A DNA stretch of 64,000 nucleotides, from the NCBI GenBank assembly GCA_958299035.1, contig CATQJL010000112.1:13988880-14052879 (forward strand), read 5' to 3'. Made by a program: the position numbers and the translations under genes. Within the stretch, counting starts at the first letter, position 1. Each line of letters opens with the position of its first letter. This DNA comes from Cylicocyclus nassatus. Lineage: Eukaryota > Nematoda > Chromadorea > Rhabditida > Strongylidae. Below are positions 20,306-32,150 of this stretch, one piece after another. A model generated the notes under the pieces. That model was not told the origin of the DNA and did not search any database. It saw nothing but the letters and a program-made list of their open reading frames with translations.

Positions 20306-21294
20306 TTAGGTTGTCCCATAAGTTTTTTCATTTTTAAGTTTTCGCTATACTAAGTCACACACTTCTTATTCTAAATAGACATCAGGATACCATTCGATAA
20401 AGCAAAGCAAGCTCTATAAGATGGCTCCTTGCATTAGCAACGGCTTTGATCCACCACGAGTTTAAAACCAAAATCTAAAAAGTTTCGGATGCCCAAAAAT
20501 TAAAAATTCTTTACGTCTTCATTCAAAAAGGTCCAACAAATCTTCCACTCGCTCACGCATATACACTTCACATCAGACATTCATATGTGCTGTTGCCGTA
20601 TTTTTTTATATGCTAGAAAACAAGAAACCGAAATTTCCATGTTTTTACCAAAGTGATGCTGTGCTATTCTTACACTAAGAATTGTATACTAGAAGCCCTT
20701 AGAAGTACTACCGTAGATTTTTGGCTTTCTGTATGCTCTGGTTCACGAGAGATATCAAATTTAACTTTCATCACTCGGGCTTTTCACGCTTAAATCAACA
20801 TTTCTCGGAAACTAGAGCTTGTGAAGAGCTAAAAATTTACAATAGTACTTCTAAGGGCTTGCAGTATACAACTGTTAGTGTAAGAATAGCACAGCATCAC
20901 TTTTGTAAAAATATGAAGATTTTCGGTTTTTGATTTCTAGCTGGTAAAAAAAAATAGCAAGCACATTTGAATGTCTGATGTGGAAAGTATATGCATGAGC
21001 GAGATAGAGACCCTGTAGGATTTCTTTGAACAAAGATATCAAATTTTTCGGTTTTTTGGGCATCCGGAACTTTTTGAATTATGGTTTAAAACTTGAGGTG
21101 GATCCTGAAGCTAGTGCAAAGCATAAACGCCATCTTACACAGCTTGCTTTGCTTTATCGAGTGGTATCCTGATGTCTATTTAAAAGAGAAGTTTGTGACT
21201 TATTACAGCGAAAACTCAAAAATGAAAAGACTTATGGAACAAATAACTAATACCAAACCTAAAAACGACCGAACTTATTTTTTAGCCAACCTAA
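20306..21294. mobile_element. Palindromic mariner-type MITE, diverged member
   Basis: Starts TTAGGTTGTCCCATAAGTTT and ends TTAGCCAACCTAA with TA duplicated on both sides. The inner arms (GATAAAGCAAAGCAAGCTCT against AGCTTGCTTTGCTTTATCGA) are those of the 10,980 and 33,985 elements. Confidence 0.85.
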
Positions 21295-22110
21295 TAATAT
21301 TTTAGCTTTTCAGCTCTACTTTCACGCCGACAACGTCTTTTCTTTTCAACGAAAAATCTGGCAATACCGTGTTTTCGTAATCTTTTGTCTTCTCTTTAGT
21401 TTAAATCTTTTCACGCGCTTTTTTACAGTTTGTTTGAAAGTGTCTTTTGCAGTGCTTTGTAGGTACACATTCGATACATATAGATACTAAAAGTTTGGTT
21501 GTGAGATGACACCAACAATGGAAGCAATCCGCCAATGTCACTCAAATCCTAATTTGGATTTTTTGGAGTCTTATGACTAGAACGGCTTGGATAAAAAAAT
21601 TTTGAACTTTAATTTGCAGAAGGTTTCGCAAAGAATTGTCTGTTTGAACAAAAAGTATTATGTGGCAAGCTGAATCGCACGCTTGAGCTTATTAATGGAG
21701 ACCATACAATTGTAGTGTGAGACTTTTGCGCCCTATATTTTTATTGTTATGCTTTTAATCTAGACAAAATTACAGAATGTAGTCAAGAAACAGTAAATTA
21801 GCTTCTTTCTAGCCATGACTGACTTAGCTTTCAAAGAGCTTTCGCATGTTTCTGGTGCACGCTTTGATTCATCGGGATGGCCGGTGGAAGGCGATCGCTC
21901 GCGTCCGCGATACAGTCTGCGTCTCCCGCGAGAGCGCGCCTTCTAATCACTCCCTCTTGATTTGGCCTCGAAGCCGCGCCTTCCAGCCTCCGGTCCCGTC
22001 GAATCAATGGATATATGATGTTATGTTGTCTCTGCGACACTCGCAACTCGAGCATGATTATTATCTTTTACAATCATGTGTTCTGATCATATAGTTGCGT
22101 CCCAAAGGAG
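21295..22110. other. No gene; GC-rich island at 21,860-22,050
   Basis: Mostly AT-rich. The island CGATCGCTCGCGTCCGCGAT...CGCGAGAGCGCGCC stands out in base composition but has no convincing frame. Confidence 0.45.
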
Positions 22111-22230
22111 TTATCTTTCCCAGAGGGTTTTGTCTTTTTTCTTCATCCTCTCCAAGGCTTTGTTAACACGTGCAAGAGGTGTATTTTTCTTTTTCATTTC
22201 TTTGTGTAGAATCTGATTTGTTGAAGGTTA
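22111..22230 (-). CDS. Candidate terminal exon, lysine-rich
   Basis: A minus-strand frame MKKKNTPLARVNKALERMKK... ends in TAA (22,111). The open stretch could begin at an AG in CAACAAATCAG upstream. It has a coding-like composition but no confirmed upstream partner. Confidence 0.25.
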
Positions 22231-22669
22231 CTGCCAGTGGTGTGGCAAAGCACATGGCAGCAAACAGATGCAAATTCGGGTTTTATGGGATAAGCCAATT
22301 ATTTGATACTTTAAGATAAGGCACGCTTTAATGAAAGATTGTAGATAAAGTCTTTATGTGACTTCACCACTCCAATACATAATAGGAGATTAGTGAAGCT
22401 GCATCACCTTATCTTGATTTGCGAATCTTCAAAATGTTTGAGTTTTGCCCATTTATTAGCGTCTCATTTTCAAGCTAGAGAATAGATATTGGATGTGTAA
22501 GACAGACGACATTATTCGCCAGAAAGGGTAATGAGAGATCTTCCGTTTCTTCAGTTTGCACAAAAGTGGACTTAGTAGAAAGTTCTGAATCGCGTTGTAA
22601 TCAGGGGAAGGGGACTTATTTACTCAAAGCGCTTTTTATCCGCTGTGCAGATGAAAAGCGATTCCAAGT

Positions 22670-23910
22670 TCAGTGTAGATATAACACACCTCAAACTGTT
22701 GGCACGAAGGTAAGCTATGCAGAAGCCTAGTAGGGCTCTCTTGGAAGTAAGGGCAAGCCAAGTTTAAAATAGCAAGAAAACAAACTTTTAAGATGAATCA
22801 AACATATGATCGCGAGACCAATGGCAGCACTTCTCGAATATAAAAGCATAAAATAGCAAAAAATCTTTATATCTACTTAATCACTGATCAACAACCGCGT
22901 ATACGATATGTACGACAGATGAATTTTTCTACTGAACTGTTGATTGAGGAACGAAACTTATCTACACAAAGCGCTTGCCGCAGCGTGATTATAGAGGTCA
23001 TGAGTTGTCAGCAACGTTGACTAGCACCTGATCCGTACCGTATGCAAAAGCAATGTGTGCATACAGCACCCTCTCATCCGAGAAAACTTGAAATGGAATT
23101 TCTATGAAATTTTAAATCCAAAGTTCAGTAGCGATATATGTCGATTGAAGTAAAAACTTGCATTTAGGGATTCTCAAGCACGCTGTTTTCAAAAATGGCT
23201 TTGCTCAATGCTTTCAAATTTATTCCCTTTTCAAGAAATAAAGCTTTTACGACTTCAATATAGACTCAAAAGCTGTTCAAGGAATTCATCACGTTTATTT
23301 TTCAATCTACAGTAAGGTCGTAAAAGGCTCTGTCTCTCAGAAAAGGAATAAATTTGAAAGTATTGAACAAAACCATAAGCATGTTCGAAAACAGCGTGCT
23401 CGAGAACCCTTAGACGCAAATTTTTATTAGATGACATGTATCGCTACTGAGCTTTGAATTCGAATTTTTCATTGAAATTCAATTTCATGTGTTCCCCGAT
23501 GAGGACGAGGGTGCTATACACGCATTGCTTTTGCATACGTTGCTGATCAGGTGCTAATCAACGTTGCTGACAACTCATGACCTCTATAACTACGCTGCGG
23601 CAAGTGCTTTGAGTAGATAAGTTTCGTTCCAAAATCAACGCTTCAGCAAAAAAAAATCATCATTTGTAGATCTTGGTAGCACGTGGTTGTTGATTAGTGA
23701 TTAGTGAGACAGAATTTTGCTAGATGGTTTTACCTTTGAGCAGTGCTGCCAGAATTTGTTCTTGCAATCGTATGTCTGATTCCTCTCAAAAATTTGTTTT
23801 CTTGGCTAATTTCAGGGTCTTGGCTTGCTCTTACTTCCAAAAGAGCGTTACCAGTCTGCATAGCTAACTTTCCTACCAGCAGCTTGAGGTGTGTTGTTTC
23901 CACATAGAGC
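22670..23910. mobile_element. Foldback element, about 1.2 kb
   Basis: Arms about 22,670-23,260 and 23,270-23,910 mirror each other with moderate divergence. Anchors: ACACACCTCAAACTG with CAGCTTGAGGTGTGT, GCTTGCCGCAGCG with CGCTGCGGCAAG, and TAGAGGTCATGAGTTGTCAG with its complement. No TIR class assigned. Non-coding. Confidence 0.85.
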
Positions 23911-23940
23911 TCAAAATTCTCTTCACCTGCACGACAGGCC

Positions 23941-24159
23941 TTACCACAGGCTTGCAACTTGTTTGAAAGCTAACCAAAGCCGTTCACTAAATTTTCGCAG
24001 GAGACGCTTGAAGTATTTTAGCATGTAATCGTAAACCCTCATAAGCAATGTCCTTTTACTCGAAGATCGACAGCGCGTCACTCCGCATCTCCGTTCAGTG
24101 GAGGCGGTACTTCGAAGCACTATGGGGTCAAACAAGTGAGATTCAAAGGGAGTCGACAT
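23941..24159 (-). CDS. Small protein or exon, 72 aa
   Basis: True ATG (24,159) to TAA (23,941). The sequence is strongly basic (MSTPFESHLFDPIVLRSTAS... then RRCGVTRCRSSSKRTLLMR and a KYFKRLLRKFSERLW helix). Just before the stop lies a donor TGTG|GTAAGG, so the true protein may splice onward past the adjoining foldback. Same strand as the saposin-like gene upstream. Function unknown. Confidence 0.45.
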   Translation of the reverse strand: MSTPFESHLFDPIVLRSTASTERRCGVTRCRSSSKRTLLMRVYDYMLKYFKRLLRKFSERLWLAFKQVASLW

Positions 24160-24239
24160 CGTGTTTTTCCGTTTCGTTTGTATGTTAAATTCAGTGCAAA
24201 TATTTGAATATTCCGTTTTGTCAAGCAAATTATGGATTA

Positions 24240-24455
24240 TTAAGACAACATAACACAACTAATTTCGCTGGTATTGTTGAGCATTTGCAACCACGTATTG
24301 TGGGCAGTGTTAGAACTTCTAACACTTTCGCAGAATCCCTTACTTTTTTGTGTGCGATATATTGTAGATGTTAGATATATTGTTACTAAAGGAATGCTAT
24401 CGGTTCTGTCAACATCTGCGTAAGACATTTTGTCGATATACACGAGTTGTTTCAT
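24240..24455 (-). CDS. Small ORF, 71 aa
   Basis: True ATG (MKQLVYIDKMSYADVDRTDS...) to tandem TAA TAA. Hydrophilic, no signal peptide. It sits between the saposin-like gene and the ORF at 23,941-24,159 on the same strand. No motif recognised and no splice support. Confidence 0.3.
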   Translation of the reverse strand: MKQLVYIDKMSYADVDRTDSIPLVTIYLTSTIYRTQKSKGFCESVRSSNTAHNTWLQMLNNTSEISCVMLS

Positions 24456-24534
24456 GCAGTCTCTGAGTGATAGGTGAGAGACATCCTCAGTGTTGGAATG
24501 TTAATTTGCTGAAATACCAGAGGTGCGTGAAGGA

Positions 24535-24540
24535 TTTATT
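24535..24540 (-). terminator. AATAAA poly(A) signal of the saposin-like gene
   Basis: AATAAA on the minus strand, 13 nt after the stop codon of the saposin-like gene; short 3' UTRs are usual in nematodes. Confidence 0.7.
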
Positions 24541-24553
24541 CGAACGTTGTGAC

Positions 24554-25044
24554 TCAGTTTTTGCAAATCTTGAGTATAGTGCAGATTTTTGTCGGGTCGA
24601 TCTTTTGCTGAAAGATTCCGAATTGTTCGAAGGCAGAAATCATATAATTGAATACTACTAAACTATGCGTCGTAGGGTGCATGAGTAGTGATGAATATAG
24701 ATTTTTAACTCACCTTTAATAGGTTCACAATGGCGCCCATTTTGTCCGCTACGAGGCTCCTGCATGGGCCCCGGAGGAGGAATGGAGCGGTTCTATCACA
24801 GAATGCCATTGCAAGCTGAAAGTTGCTTAGTTAGTACAATAAAGTTGTTTGAACAGTATGCTTATGTGAACTACAATCATGGAGCGATAAACACAAAAAC
24901 CTGTCGACCATCCACTTTTCCTCCAATCGTTTTCACAAAGCCGGTCAATTTTTGGCACACGCCACATAGGGAGGGGAGCCCAATGTACGAGACATGACCC
25001 TCAGCAAGGAGAATTACTGCCAAAAACACTAGCAGAAGTCTCAT
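24554..25044 (-). CDS. Saposin-like (SapB-fold) secreted protein, 3 exons
   Basis: Exons 25,044-24,901, 24,815-24,714 and 24,607-24,554 join in phase 0 at both introns (intron 1 ends AACTTTCAG; intron 2 starts GTGAGTT and ends AATCTTTCAG). The product is 99 aa. Residues 1-16 form a signal peptide (MRLLLVFLAVILLAEG). Six cysteines fall at 27, 30, 54, 66, 91 and 97, the C-x2-C ... C ... C ... C-x5-C order of saposin B domains, which pair into three disulfides around a lipid-binding helical fold. A single domain fills the mature protein. Nematode saposin-like proteins (the SPP group) act on membranes, often as antimicrobial effectors in the gut; that role is inferred from the family. A TTCTTTCAG acceptor 18 nt before the ATG suits spliced-leader addition, and an AATAAA follows the stop. 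All key residues are present. Confidence 0.9.
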
Positions 25045-25062
25045 TTTCTTCAGTTAGTTTGT

Positions 25063-25064
25063 CT
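25063..25064 (-). promoter_or_regulatory. Likely trans-splice acceptor before the saposin-like ATG
   Basis: GTTCTTTCAG on the minus strand ends 18 nt upstream of the ATG with no upstream ATG between, as in genes receiving a spliced leader. No leader sequence is encoded here. Confidence 0.45.
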
Positions 25065-25846
25065 GAAAGAACGCAGTAAACCAAGTAGTATAACATGACG
25101 AAAAATGAGCAAAATTGGACAAAGTGGCGATGGTAAACCGCCTTCATATAGAGAGAGCATCTGGTGCTATCACTGATAGGCAGCTTAGTTCTGTCCGTTT
25201 CTTACGTAATCGTATATGACTGAAGGAAAAAATCCAAACCCATGGGATTTACTTAGTTTGCTCAAAGCTTTGAATGCTGGATGATAAGACAAAGAGCATT
25301 ATGTTACAGAGTCCACACACTATGGATTTGCAATTTTGAACGACAATCGTTCTATAATCGAAGAATAAGAGCAGAATTTTGAAGTTAGTGCAGAAGGTTA
25401 TGAATATGTTTTGACCCCATAAGGTGTGGAAGTAACGAGTTAGCGTTATATCAAATGACTTTTTATACAATATACTGACTAAGTACACTATATGAAGCAA
25501 TGGTAAATTCCAAAAACTTGACACCTTGCCGTACACCCCTCACTCAAGAGCCCCTTGGGTTAAATGTAATTTTCATTTGGCATGCTACACTTTTTATAAA
25601 TTCTATAAACCATTACCTGATAGATTTTTTTAAAGCTGGAGCTCTGAAAGCGTCCCTCCAAAACCCTCTAAAACCTGCATGACTTGGTTTGAAATCAGTA
25701 AAATTTCTCATTATTTATCCATAACAAAATGATGTCTTTTGTTAATGTTTACTCTGGATTACCTTTATATAGCTTCCAGAGTGTGATTACAGAAATAATA
25801 AAAAAATTGTGGGCTGCCACAAAGAATCTTATCAAAGCAAGCTCAC
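25065..25846. other. No firm gene
   Basis: Upstream side of the saposin-like gene. A hydrophobic minus-strand open stretch at 25,249-25,536 lacks an ATG and splice sites; I do not call it. Confidence 0.4.
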
Positions 25847-26082
25847 ATTTTCGTAATATGGGGTTGAGAGAATCCTTTGAAATTCGAACTGTCGAGATTT
25901 CGTATTTCGGGTTTGATCCACCAACTGCCTTCGTCCGTAACCACTCCATTCCTGATATAATTTGTAAGCTCGAAATTTGCCATATTCGGAAATTTTTTCC
26001 CAACTTTCCACCTCCTTGGAGAGTTATAGTTCGAGTCTTGTCAGCTTTAGCATCATCCGACATAAAATCCATCGTACTGCAC
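25847..26082 (-). CDS. Candidate internal exon, unknown function
   Basis: Opens at the acceptor TTCTGCGATAGCAG and closes at the donor AAAT|GTGAGC. The peptide is hydrophilic and balanced (MDFMSDDAKADKTRTITLQG... ISGMEWLRTKAVGG...). The opposite strand is also open, with a less protein-like composition. Neighbouring exons were not found; a decayed foldback starts 120 bp upstream. Confidence 0.4.
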
Positions 26083-26199
26083 CTGCTATCGCAGAAACGG
26101 AGCACATACTTTAACCAGTAGGTCACGCCATAGAACATGCTGGTTTTTCTAAGTATGTAAAGTTCAGAGATGGAGGTGAGGAAGGAGGTTTCTTTACGT

Positions 26200-27740
26200 A
26201 CAATACCGCTCACAAATGCGCAATTCTCGTGAATTTCCCAAAATGTCGCGGAATCATGTGAAACACGCAAACTACGCAGCGCCATAACTTCCTTCATAGT
26301 AAATATATTCTGAATCCGGAAGCAGCTTTGTATTCAGCTCTCAAGCCAAGTCTTTTCGTTGAGCCTGTGCTCATATTCCGTTTTCAGTTTTCTCAAATCT
26401 TTATGCGGAGATCATTTCGCAAAGATGTAAAGCAACGCACATTGCTCCGGTAGATTCTAGCAAGGACCTTTTCAGGAAATTCCTTTGTAGAATTGAGAAC
26501 GACATGAATTTTTCCAGAGTTCACCAGACCTGCTATTTTTTTTGGAAAATCTGCGGCTACTTTTAGCCCTCTACGTAATACAGGGCTAAAATGTCGTTCT
26601 AAATTTTCCTTACCGTATACTATGAACCATTCTTGCTAAGCAAATGTGATATTCGTAATCGGCAGGTGGGATAACCTTCATAAGTTTTCCGAGATGTTCG
26701 CGTTATTTCATTTTTTTCTCGTTTTACGCTCTGAAGCTCGCGGATGAATTTTGATCAAAATGTTGATGATCTTGAATTGAAGAGATTCCTATTCCTCATA
26801 AAAATTTACGAACGCGCTGTTTATAAAACTTATGGTCTCTATGGAGTACAGCTTTTTTTCAGAGATGGTACTGTGAGTCACGAAAGTTGGTAACTTCGCC
26901 TGCATTTCTCGCGTATCTTTCAGAAAACTTGACCGCTTCTTTCATAGGTTAAAGTTACTAGGACTGTGCCTTCGAATGGTATCTTAAGCTTTAACCCAAA
27001 TCGCCAAGTTACGAGCCTACGAAAACAAATCCTCACGAATTTTGCCTAAATGTGAAGATCGCATACTTGTCAACCACCGTGCATAGTTGTATAACATGCT
27101 GATCAGTTCACATCGCTTAATGAATCCATATTGGATTTAATAGTTAGATAGCTCTGACTTCTAACCACAAAACTGCTTTGATATACAATTGAACACTGAA
27201 GCACACGCAACAACAATTTCCAATACAATGAGATCCCTCGGGCGAAGGGAACATAATATTTGCAATCAAAATGTTACAATCACTATGGTGAATTTCGACG
27301 AAGCACGCGATCTTTACAGATTGGGCGGAATTTATGAGGACGTGTCTTCGTAGGCGCGTAACTTGGCGATATAGACTGGAGTCTAAGGCATGCACCATTC
27401 AAAGGCACAGTCCTAGTAACTTTAACCTATGAAAGCAAGCGGTCAAGTTTTCTGACACATACGCGAGAAGTGCAGGCGAAGTCACGAACTTTCGTGATTT
27501 AGTTACAGTTATCTCACGATAACTCTGCGAAAAGACCCTGTATTCCTCTACCACGATTTCCGTGAACAGTCTGTCCGAAAACCTTCATAAGCAAAGTTTC
27601 CTCACAATCCAAGATCATCAACATTTTGACCAAAATCTATCGGCGAGACTTCAGAGCGTAAATGAGAAAAAGAAAACCACTCGAACATTTCGAAAAATTT
27701 GCTCAGGGGATTTCCGAACTGAGTAAGTAAAAAAACGTTT
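26200..27740. mobile_element. Old foldback element related to palindrome P2
   Basis: Starts ACAATACCGCTCACAAATGC. Its left part (CACGCAAACTACGCAGCGCC, ATAACTTCCTT, AATATATTC) matches 44,310-44,360, and 26,640-26,960 matches 45,720-46,030. The right half mirrors the left (TGATGATCTTGAATTGAAG against CAATCCAAGATCATCA; AGGTTAAAGTTACTAGGACT against its complement). It lacks the 44.6-45.7 kb part of P2. Strongly diverged, non-coding. Confidence 0.75.
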
Positions 27741-27959
27741 GCGAAAGTTCCTACACTTATGCCTAATTGTCACTGCTATCTCTTCGCAGCAGACGTGCGA
27801 TAATGGGAGCCGATTCTCCCCCTTTTTCACTTTTGAGCTAGTACAGGGTGACCACCTTCACTTTAAGGTTTTGAAAATTTTTCTGCTGAATGAAAAAAGG
27901 AAAATACGTAAAACAAATGCTGAAATAAAAGTATTTATCAGATGGGGCAATTGGAAGTA

Positions 27960-29176
27960 AAATTTATAAATTTTGTTACATAGTGAAGCGAAAAAATAGA
28001 TCGATCCAGGGAGTAACCGCCAAGAACCAGAATTTAAAATAATTGAATAGTGAAAAAAACATGCGAAATTTCCACTATTATAAATCTGATATATGAAGAT
28101 GTCAGCAACCGAAATTTCATTGGTTCTTGTTGTTCTATCAGATAGTGAAGGAATCAGATTCGAGCAGTGGCCGCTGAGAACGAGAATTTCGAAAAATTAA
28201 GCGGTTTTAGGATGCTTAGTGACAGCTGACGTTTAGACTCCTATAAATCTGGAATGTGAAAATGTGCAATGTTGCGACTTCATAGATTTTGTAGAGTAAG
28301 GACTGCCTTATCAGAATATATTTTAGCTGTACCGATCCGTTCCAACGCAGCCGAAAGCCAGACTCTCAGAGAAGCAGTTAAAAAACGCTTTTCAAAATTT
28401 AACAGCTAGTTCTCCAGAACTGCATGAATAATTTTAAGACTTTACAGGTTAGATTTTCCTCATCAAGAACTTTCAGATGTTATATAGCTTGTGGGCATTT
28501 GGTGCCTTCTATGACTTATGCCCGAGAGGGAAACTTTTCATCATTAATTTTCCCCCTCCCCACTTGTATTGGCTAAAGGCCGCCAGAGGAGAATTAGTGA
28601 TGAAAAGTTTGTCCTCCCGGGCATAAGCCGCAGCAGGCATTAAACCCCCACATATTATAATCATCTGAAAGCTCTCGATGAGGAGAATCTAAGCTGCTGA
28701 AACATGATTCAACATGATTCTGAAAAAGTTAGGAGCTGTTAGAATTCGAAAGCGCTTTACCTACTTACTTAAGAGCCTGGATCTCGGCGTTGTTTGAATG
28801 GATAGGTGCGTCTAAGACTTATTCTGATAGGGCATACCTCACTCTACAGAACCTATGAAGTCGCAACATCACACACCTTTACATTTAGGTATACGAGTTT
28901 AGCTATTAAAAGTCATTAAGCAAACTAAAATGGCGTAATATTTTAGAATTCTAAATTTCGGCGAATCGACTTGATTCTTTCAGTATCTAATAAAGCACCA
29001 CAAACTCTTTAAAACCTCTAATGTCGAAATTGCTGACAACTTCGTTCACCAGATTTATAGCAATGGAAACTTCGCATAATTTTTCACTATTCAATTATTC
29101 AAAATTCTGGTTCTTGGCGGTAACTCCCTGGATCGATCTACTTTCTTCGCTGTACGTTGAAACAAATTTTACTTAA
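27960..29176. mobile_element. Foldback element, about 1.2 kb
   Basis: Arms meet near 28,560. Anchors: GATCGATCCAGGGAGT with ACTCCCTGGATCGATC, AGAACCAGAATTTAAAATAA with its complement, and CTTATGCCCGAGAGG with CCTCCCGGGCATAAG. Diverged arms, non-coding; it may lie in an intron of the next feature. Confidence 0.85.
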
Positions 29177-29316
29177 TAAAATCCGCACAGTTCCGCTGAG
29201 TTTTACTTTTAAATACACTACTTGATAAGCACGTCTATTTTAGATATTTATGCCGCTATATACACAAAAATGTGCTGTCAATGATCTCTTTTGCATTTGT
29301 TTTGCTTATTTTCCAG

Positions 29317-29449
29317 CACTGGCGGCAACGATCTGGAAGGAGGCTCAGTCGACGTTGACGCCCCCCCCTTGACGTTTTTGGGAGGTGGATCAGCACTATC
29401 ACCTTCACTTACTGCGTTCAGTGGTGGCTGGGACAACCTTCACTTTTAG
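29317..29449 (+). CDS. Candidate terminal exon, Gly/Ser-rich C terminus
   Basis: Behind the strong acceptor TTTTGCTTATTTTCCAG one frame runs 43 codons to TAG, giving an acidic then Gly/Ser-rich tail ending GGWDNLHF. The entry phase needs two bases from an upstream exon that I could not place; the foldback at 27,960-29,176 would lie in that intron. Function unknown. Confidence 0.35.
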
Positions 29450-30056
29450 GGTGCTCCCCCATCGCACCTCTTCTTCGCAGTCAAGTTTTGTTCAAGTTAA
29501 CGTTTATCAAAAGTCGAATACCAATGCTTTTTTTACACTGAACCCAGGGATCTTGCGAGGAAGCCGATAATAAAAGCTTACTTCGCATCATCCCTTTGAT
29601 ATCTAGAGACAGGGCCTCAAAAGTGAAGGGTGGTTGAATAACTGCCCCTCATAAAAAGTAAGAGTTGTTTACAGAAAATCAGAGAAAAAAAGATGGAATA
29701 TCAGCAAAAGCAAAAGGAAATCTTAACCGAACAAAAACACTGCAATAAATTCAAATTCATTTGGCGGCATTCCAATTTGCAGACACTCGCTTTAGGACCA
29801 GACAATCCACAACGGTAAGAAGTGGGAACGATAAAAGCTAATTCTTTCTATGGGTTTGCTTCAGAAACAGCCACTTGGAGAGTGGTTACCAGGAAGAAGA
29901 TAAACGAAAAGAATTAGTTATAAAATGCAAAGTTTTGTTTCCCACAAGTCGAAATGCACGTCAAACCCAAACTTAGTTTTTCGTTCCTTAGGCTATTCCC
30001 GCCCATTTTCGTTCTTGTTTCCTGCGAGGTTGTCTGGAATGCTGCGCTCATTATTA

Positions 30057-31375
30057 TTAGCAATGATCGCCAAGTTGGAAAAAATTCTGCGACACTGTAA
30101 AAGAAAAAGGTGAAAAAACACACTTATAAAAACCAACAAAAAAGCACTCACTTTATGATGTTTTACAAAAAATCACCATCCTAAACGTAAGCACTATGTT
30201 GTCTGCGATATAGAGAGACATGTTCTGTCGAATGCAAAAAAACTGCGTAAAAAGAAATGAAATGAAAAGAAAACAAGAAATTTGCAAAACGATTTTTGCC
30301 AAATTTCTCAAGTAAACAAAAAAAAAGTTTCGCGACGCTATCAGCGTGAAACTAGAGTTAGTGTGATTTACAATTTGCTGGAAGGACAAGGAGGAAGAGG
30401 GTGTCAGAGCCATGCTCTGTGTTCCGCGTTTGAGGTAAGGAAGTAGCACGAAACGCCCGTAGCGTTTGCCTCTCGCCGTAGACCTCTGCAACTTCTAACC
30501 CTGAAACACTATAGATCATTCTGATCGTCATGACACTAATAGAAACAATAACAATCTTGCAAGCGTTCAAAATCACTCGCTATTGAAATACACCAGCATT
30601 TTCATGCCCGTTTCTCTGCGCAACATCTCGCGGTTTCTCCAAATTCAACTCCAACAGCTTAAACCTCCGAAACTTCGCAGCCTAAAAAAGAAGTCATAAG
30701 AGGAACGATGTCCTGAGCTCCGGTGAAAATTCCTATAGAAACCTTTTTTAGATGAAAAGTTATAAATATACAGTTTTCCGGTTTTGCTGTGCTACTGAAA
30801 GGACATGATTTCCTATACTTTTTCATTCACATTTAATTCGGGTTTTGGTCGTAACCTCCAAGGCGAAGCTCGGATAATTTCCGTTTTTTCCTAGGTGAGG
30901 GTTGTGATGGCGCTGAAAGTGAAGGTTGCAAGTATATGGCTCTATGTATCGAGGGTATGCTCTGCATACTTAGCGGTTGAAACAACTCTCGAACGCATGT
31001 TTTTTGAAGAGGTAAAAATATGCTTAACATGTGATTCAGTACATGAATAAATCTACTAGCAATACGTGCGTTACATGTCAGGACCTCGCAAATTTACGCC
31101 ACTAAAAAGTTACAGGAGTTTCTAGGCCTTTCTCCTCACCATAATTAACACCAGTCTTCGCACTCAGGAAAGTTTTATCACCTCCGCACCTCAGAGGACA
31201 GGTTTCGCCGTTTGCACCATTTATCGACTGCTCTCTTTGTGAGGTGTGCAAGCAGACTCATATTAAGGTGATAAGAGAGAAAAATGGAGAAAAATGAGAA
31301 ATAGCCATCATTGCACAAGTGATTCGCCGTGGACTCGCCACATGTTCCTCCTACCCGAACATCCAAACATTTTTC
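30057..31375 (-). CDS. Multi-exon gene with a basic NLS-like stretch; possible bZIP-like factor
   Basis: Exons read from splice sites with agreeing phases: 31,375-31,182 (acceptor CGTTTCCTTCAG, donor AG|GTGATA), about 30,968-30,856, 30,794-30,772, 30,681-30,594 (acceptor CTTCTTTTTTAG), 30,500-30,372 (acceptor AGTGTTTCAG) and 30,094-30,057 (acceptor TTCTTTTACAG, TAA). The middle joins give PRKKRKLSELRLG, then VAQQNRKT, then AAKFRRFKLLELNLEK. PRKKRKL resembles a classical nuclear localisation signal. NRKTAAKFRR recalls a bZIP basic region, but the spacing is one residue off and a proline interrupts the zipper, so the bZIP idea is weak. Alternative ends exist (stop at 30,580; donor at 30,742 instead of 30,771). 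The 5' end is not found. Confidence 0.45.
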
Positions 31376-32150
31376 CTGAAGGAAACGAAATGCAGAGAAT
31401 CTATGAAGAAAAAACCCGGTCATTCAAACTATCGGAGAATCTAGTTAACTAATTTTAAACTGAGTTGACCAACTGATCACCTGAATAAACTAATTTATCA
31501 TAAATAATTAGGAATGACTGCGTGACCAGCTCTATTTGGTTCAATCATTTTTCAACCTTCCAAGGTTGGAATACTATCAAATTTCCGAATAAACAAATGA
31601 ACGCACTTTTCGATAGCTGGGATATTCAAACACATACACTATTCTATTCTCATCTGCTAATATGAAATTTAAAAGAGTTCCTCATTCCAACTACTCAAAT
31701 GAATCAGATCCGATTATTTATAGAAGAGAATCTGAGAATTTATAACAATCGTTGTACGAGAATATTAAAATCCAATCGCTTTATATTTGAAGAGTTGGCT
31801 TAGAGTTCCAACACGACAGTAAATTTGAAGATACTCTGGAATACGTCTCATTCACAGACAATTTTAGAGCTTGCGTGAAATTGACTAACTTCTCTGTTAT
31901 GTTTTGCTATTGATTGAAAGACTCGCTTTCCGCTTACTTTCAAGACGATCTAAACTCTGAATTTGTATTTCTTGTTTAGAGATGTTAATGAAATATAACT
32001 CAAAAAATTGGGTTTGACTGCAGTCATTCGCTAAACTTCAAATAAACACAAAAAAATTTCCAATCAATCGATTTCAGTTCCAATATTCTCAGTACCAATG
32101 AGGCCCTCTTACTGTGCATATACACCTCGAAATGAGTGCACTTACGAGGG
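31376..32150. other. No gene seen
   Basis: AT-rich sequence upstream of the preceding minus-strand gene; no exon recognised. Confidence 0.45.

Noticed and set aside
25249..25536. Hydrophobic 95-codon minus-strand stretch
   Set aside because: Starts without ATG, has no acceptor, and its composition fits AT-rich non-coding DNA.
25729..26121. 130-codon plus-strand frame
   Set aside because: The opposite strand (25,847-26,082) has splice signals at both ends and a more protein-like composition.
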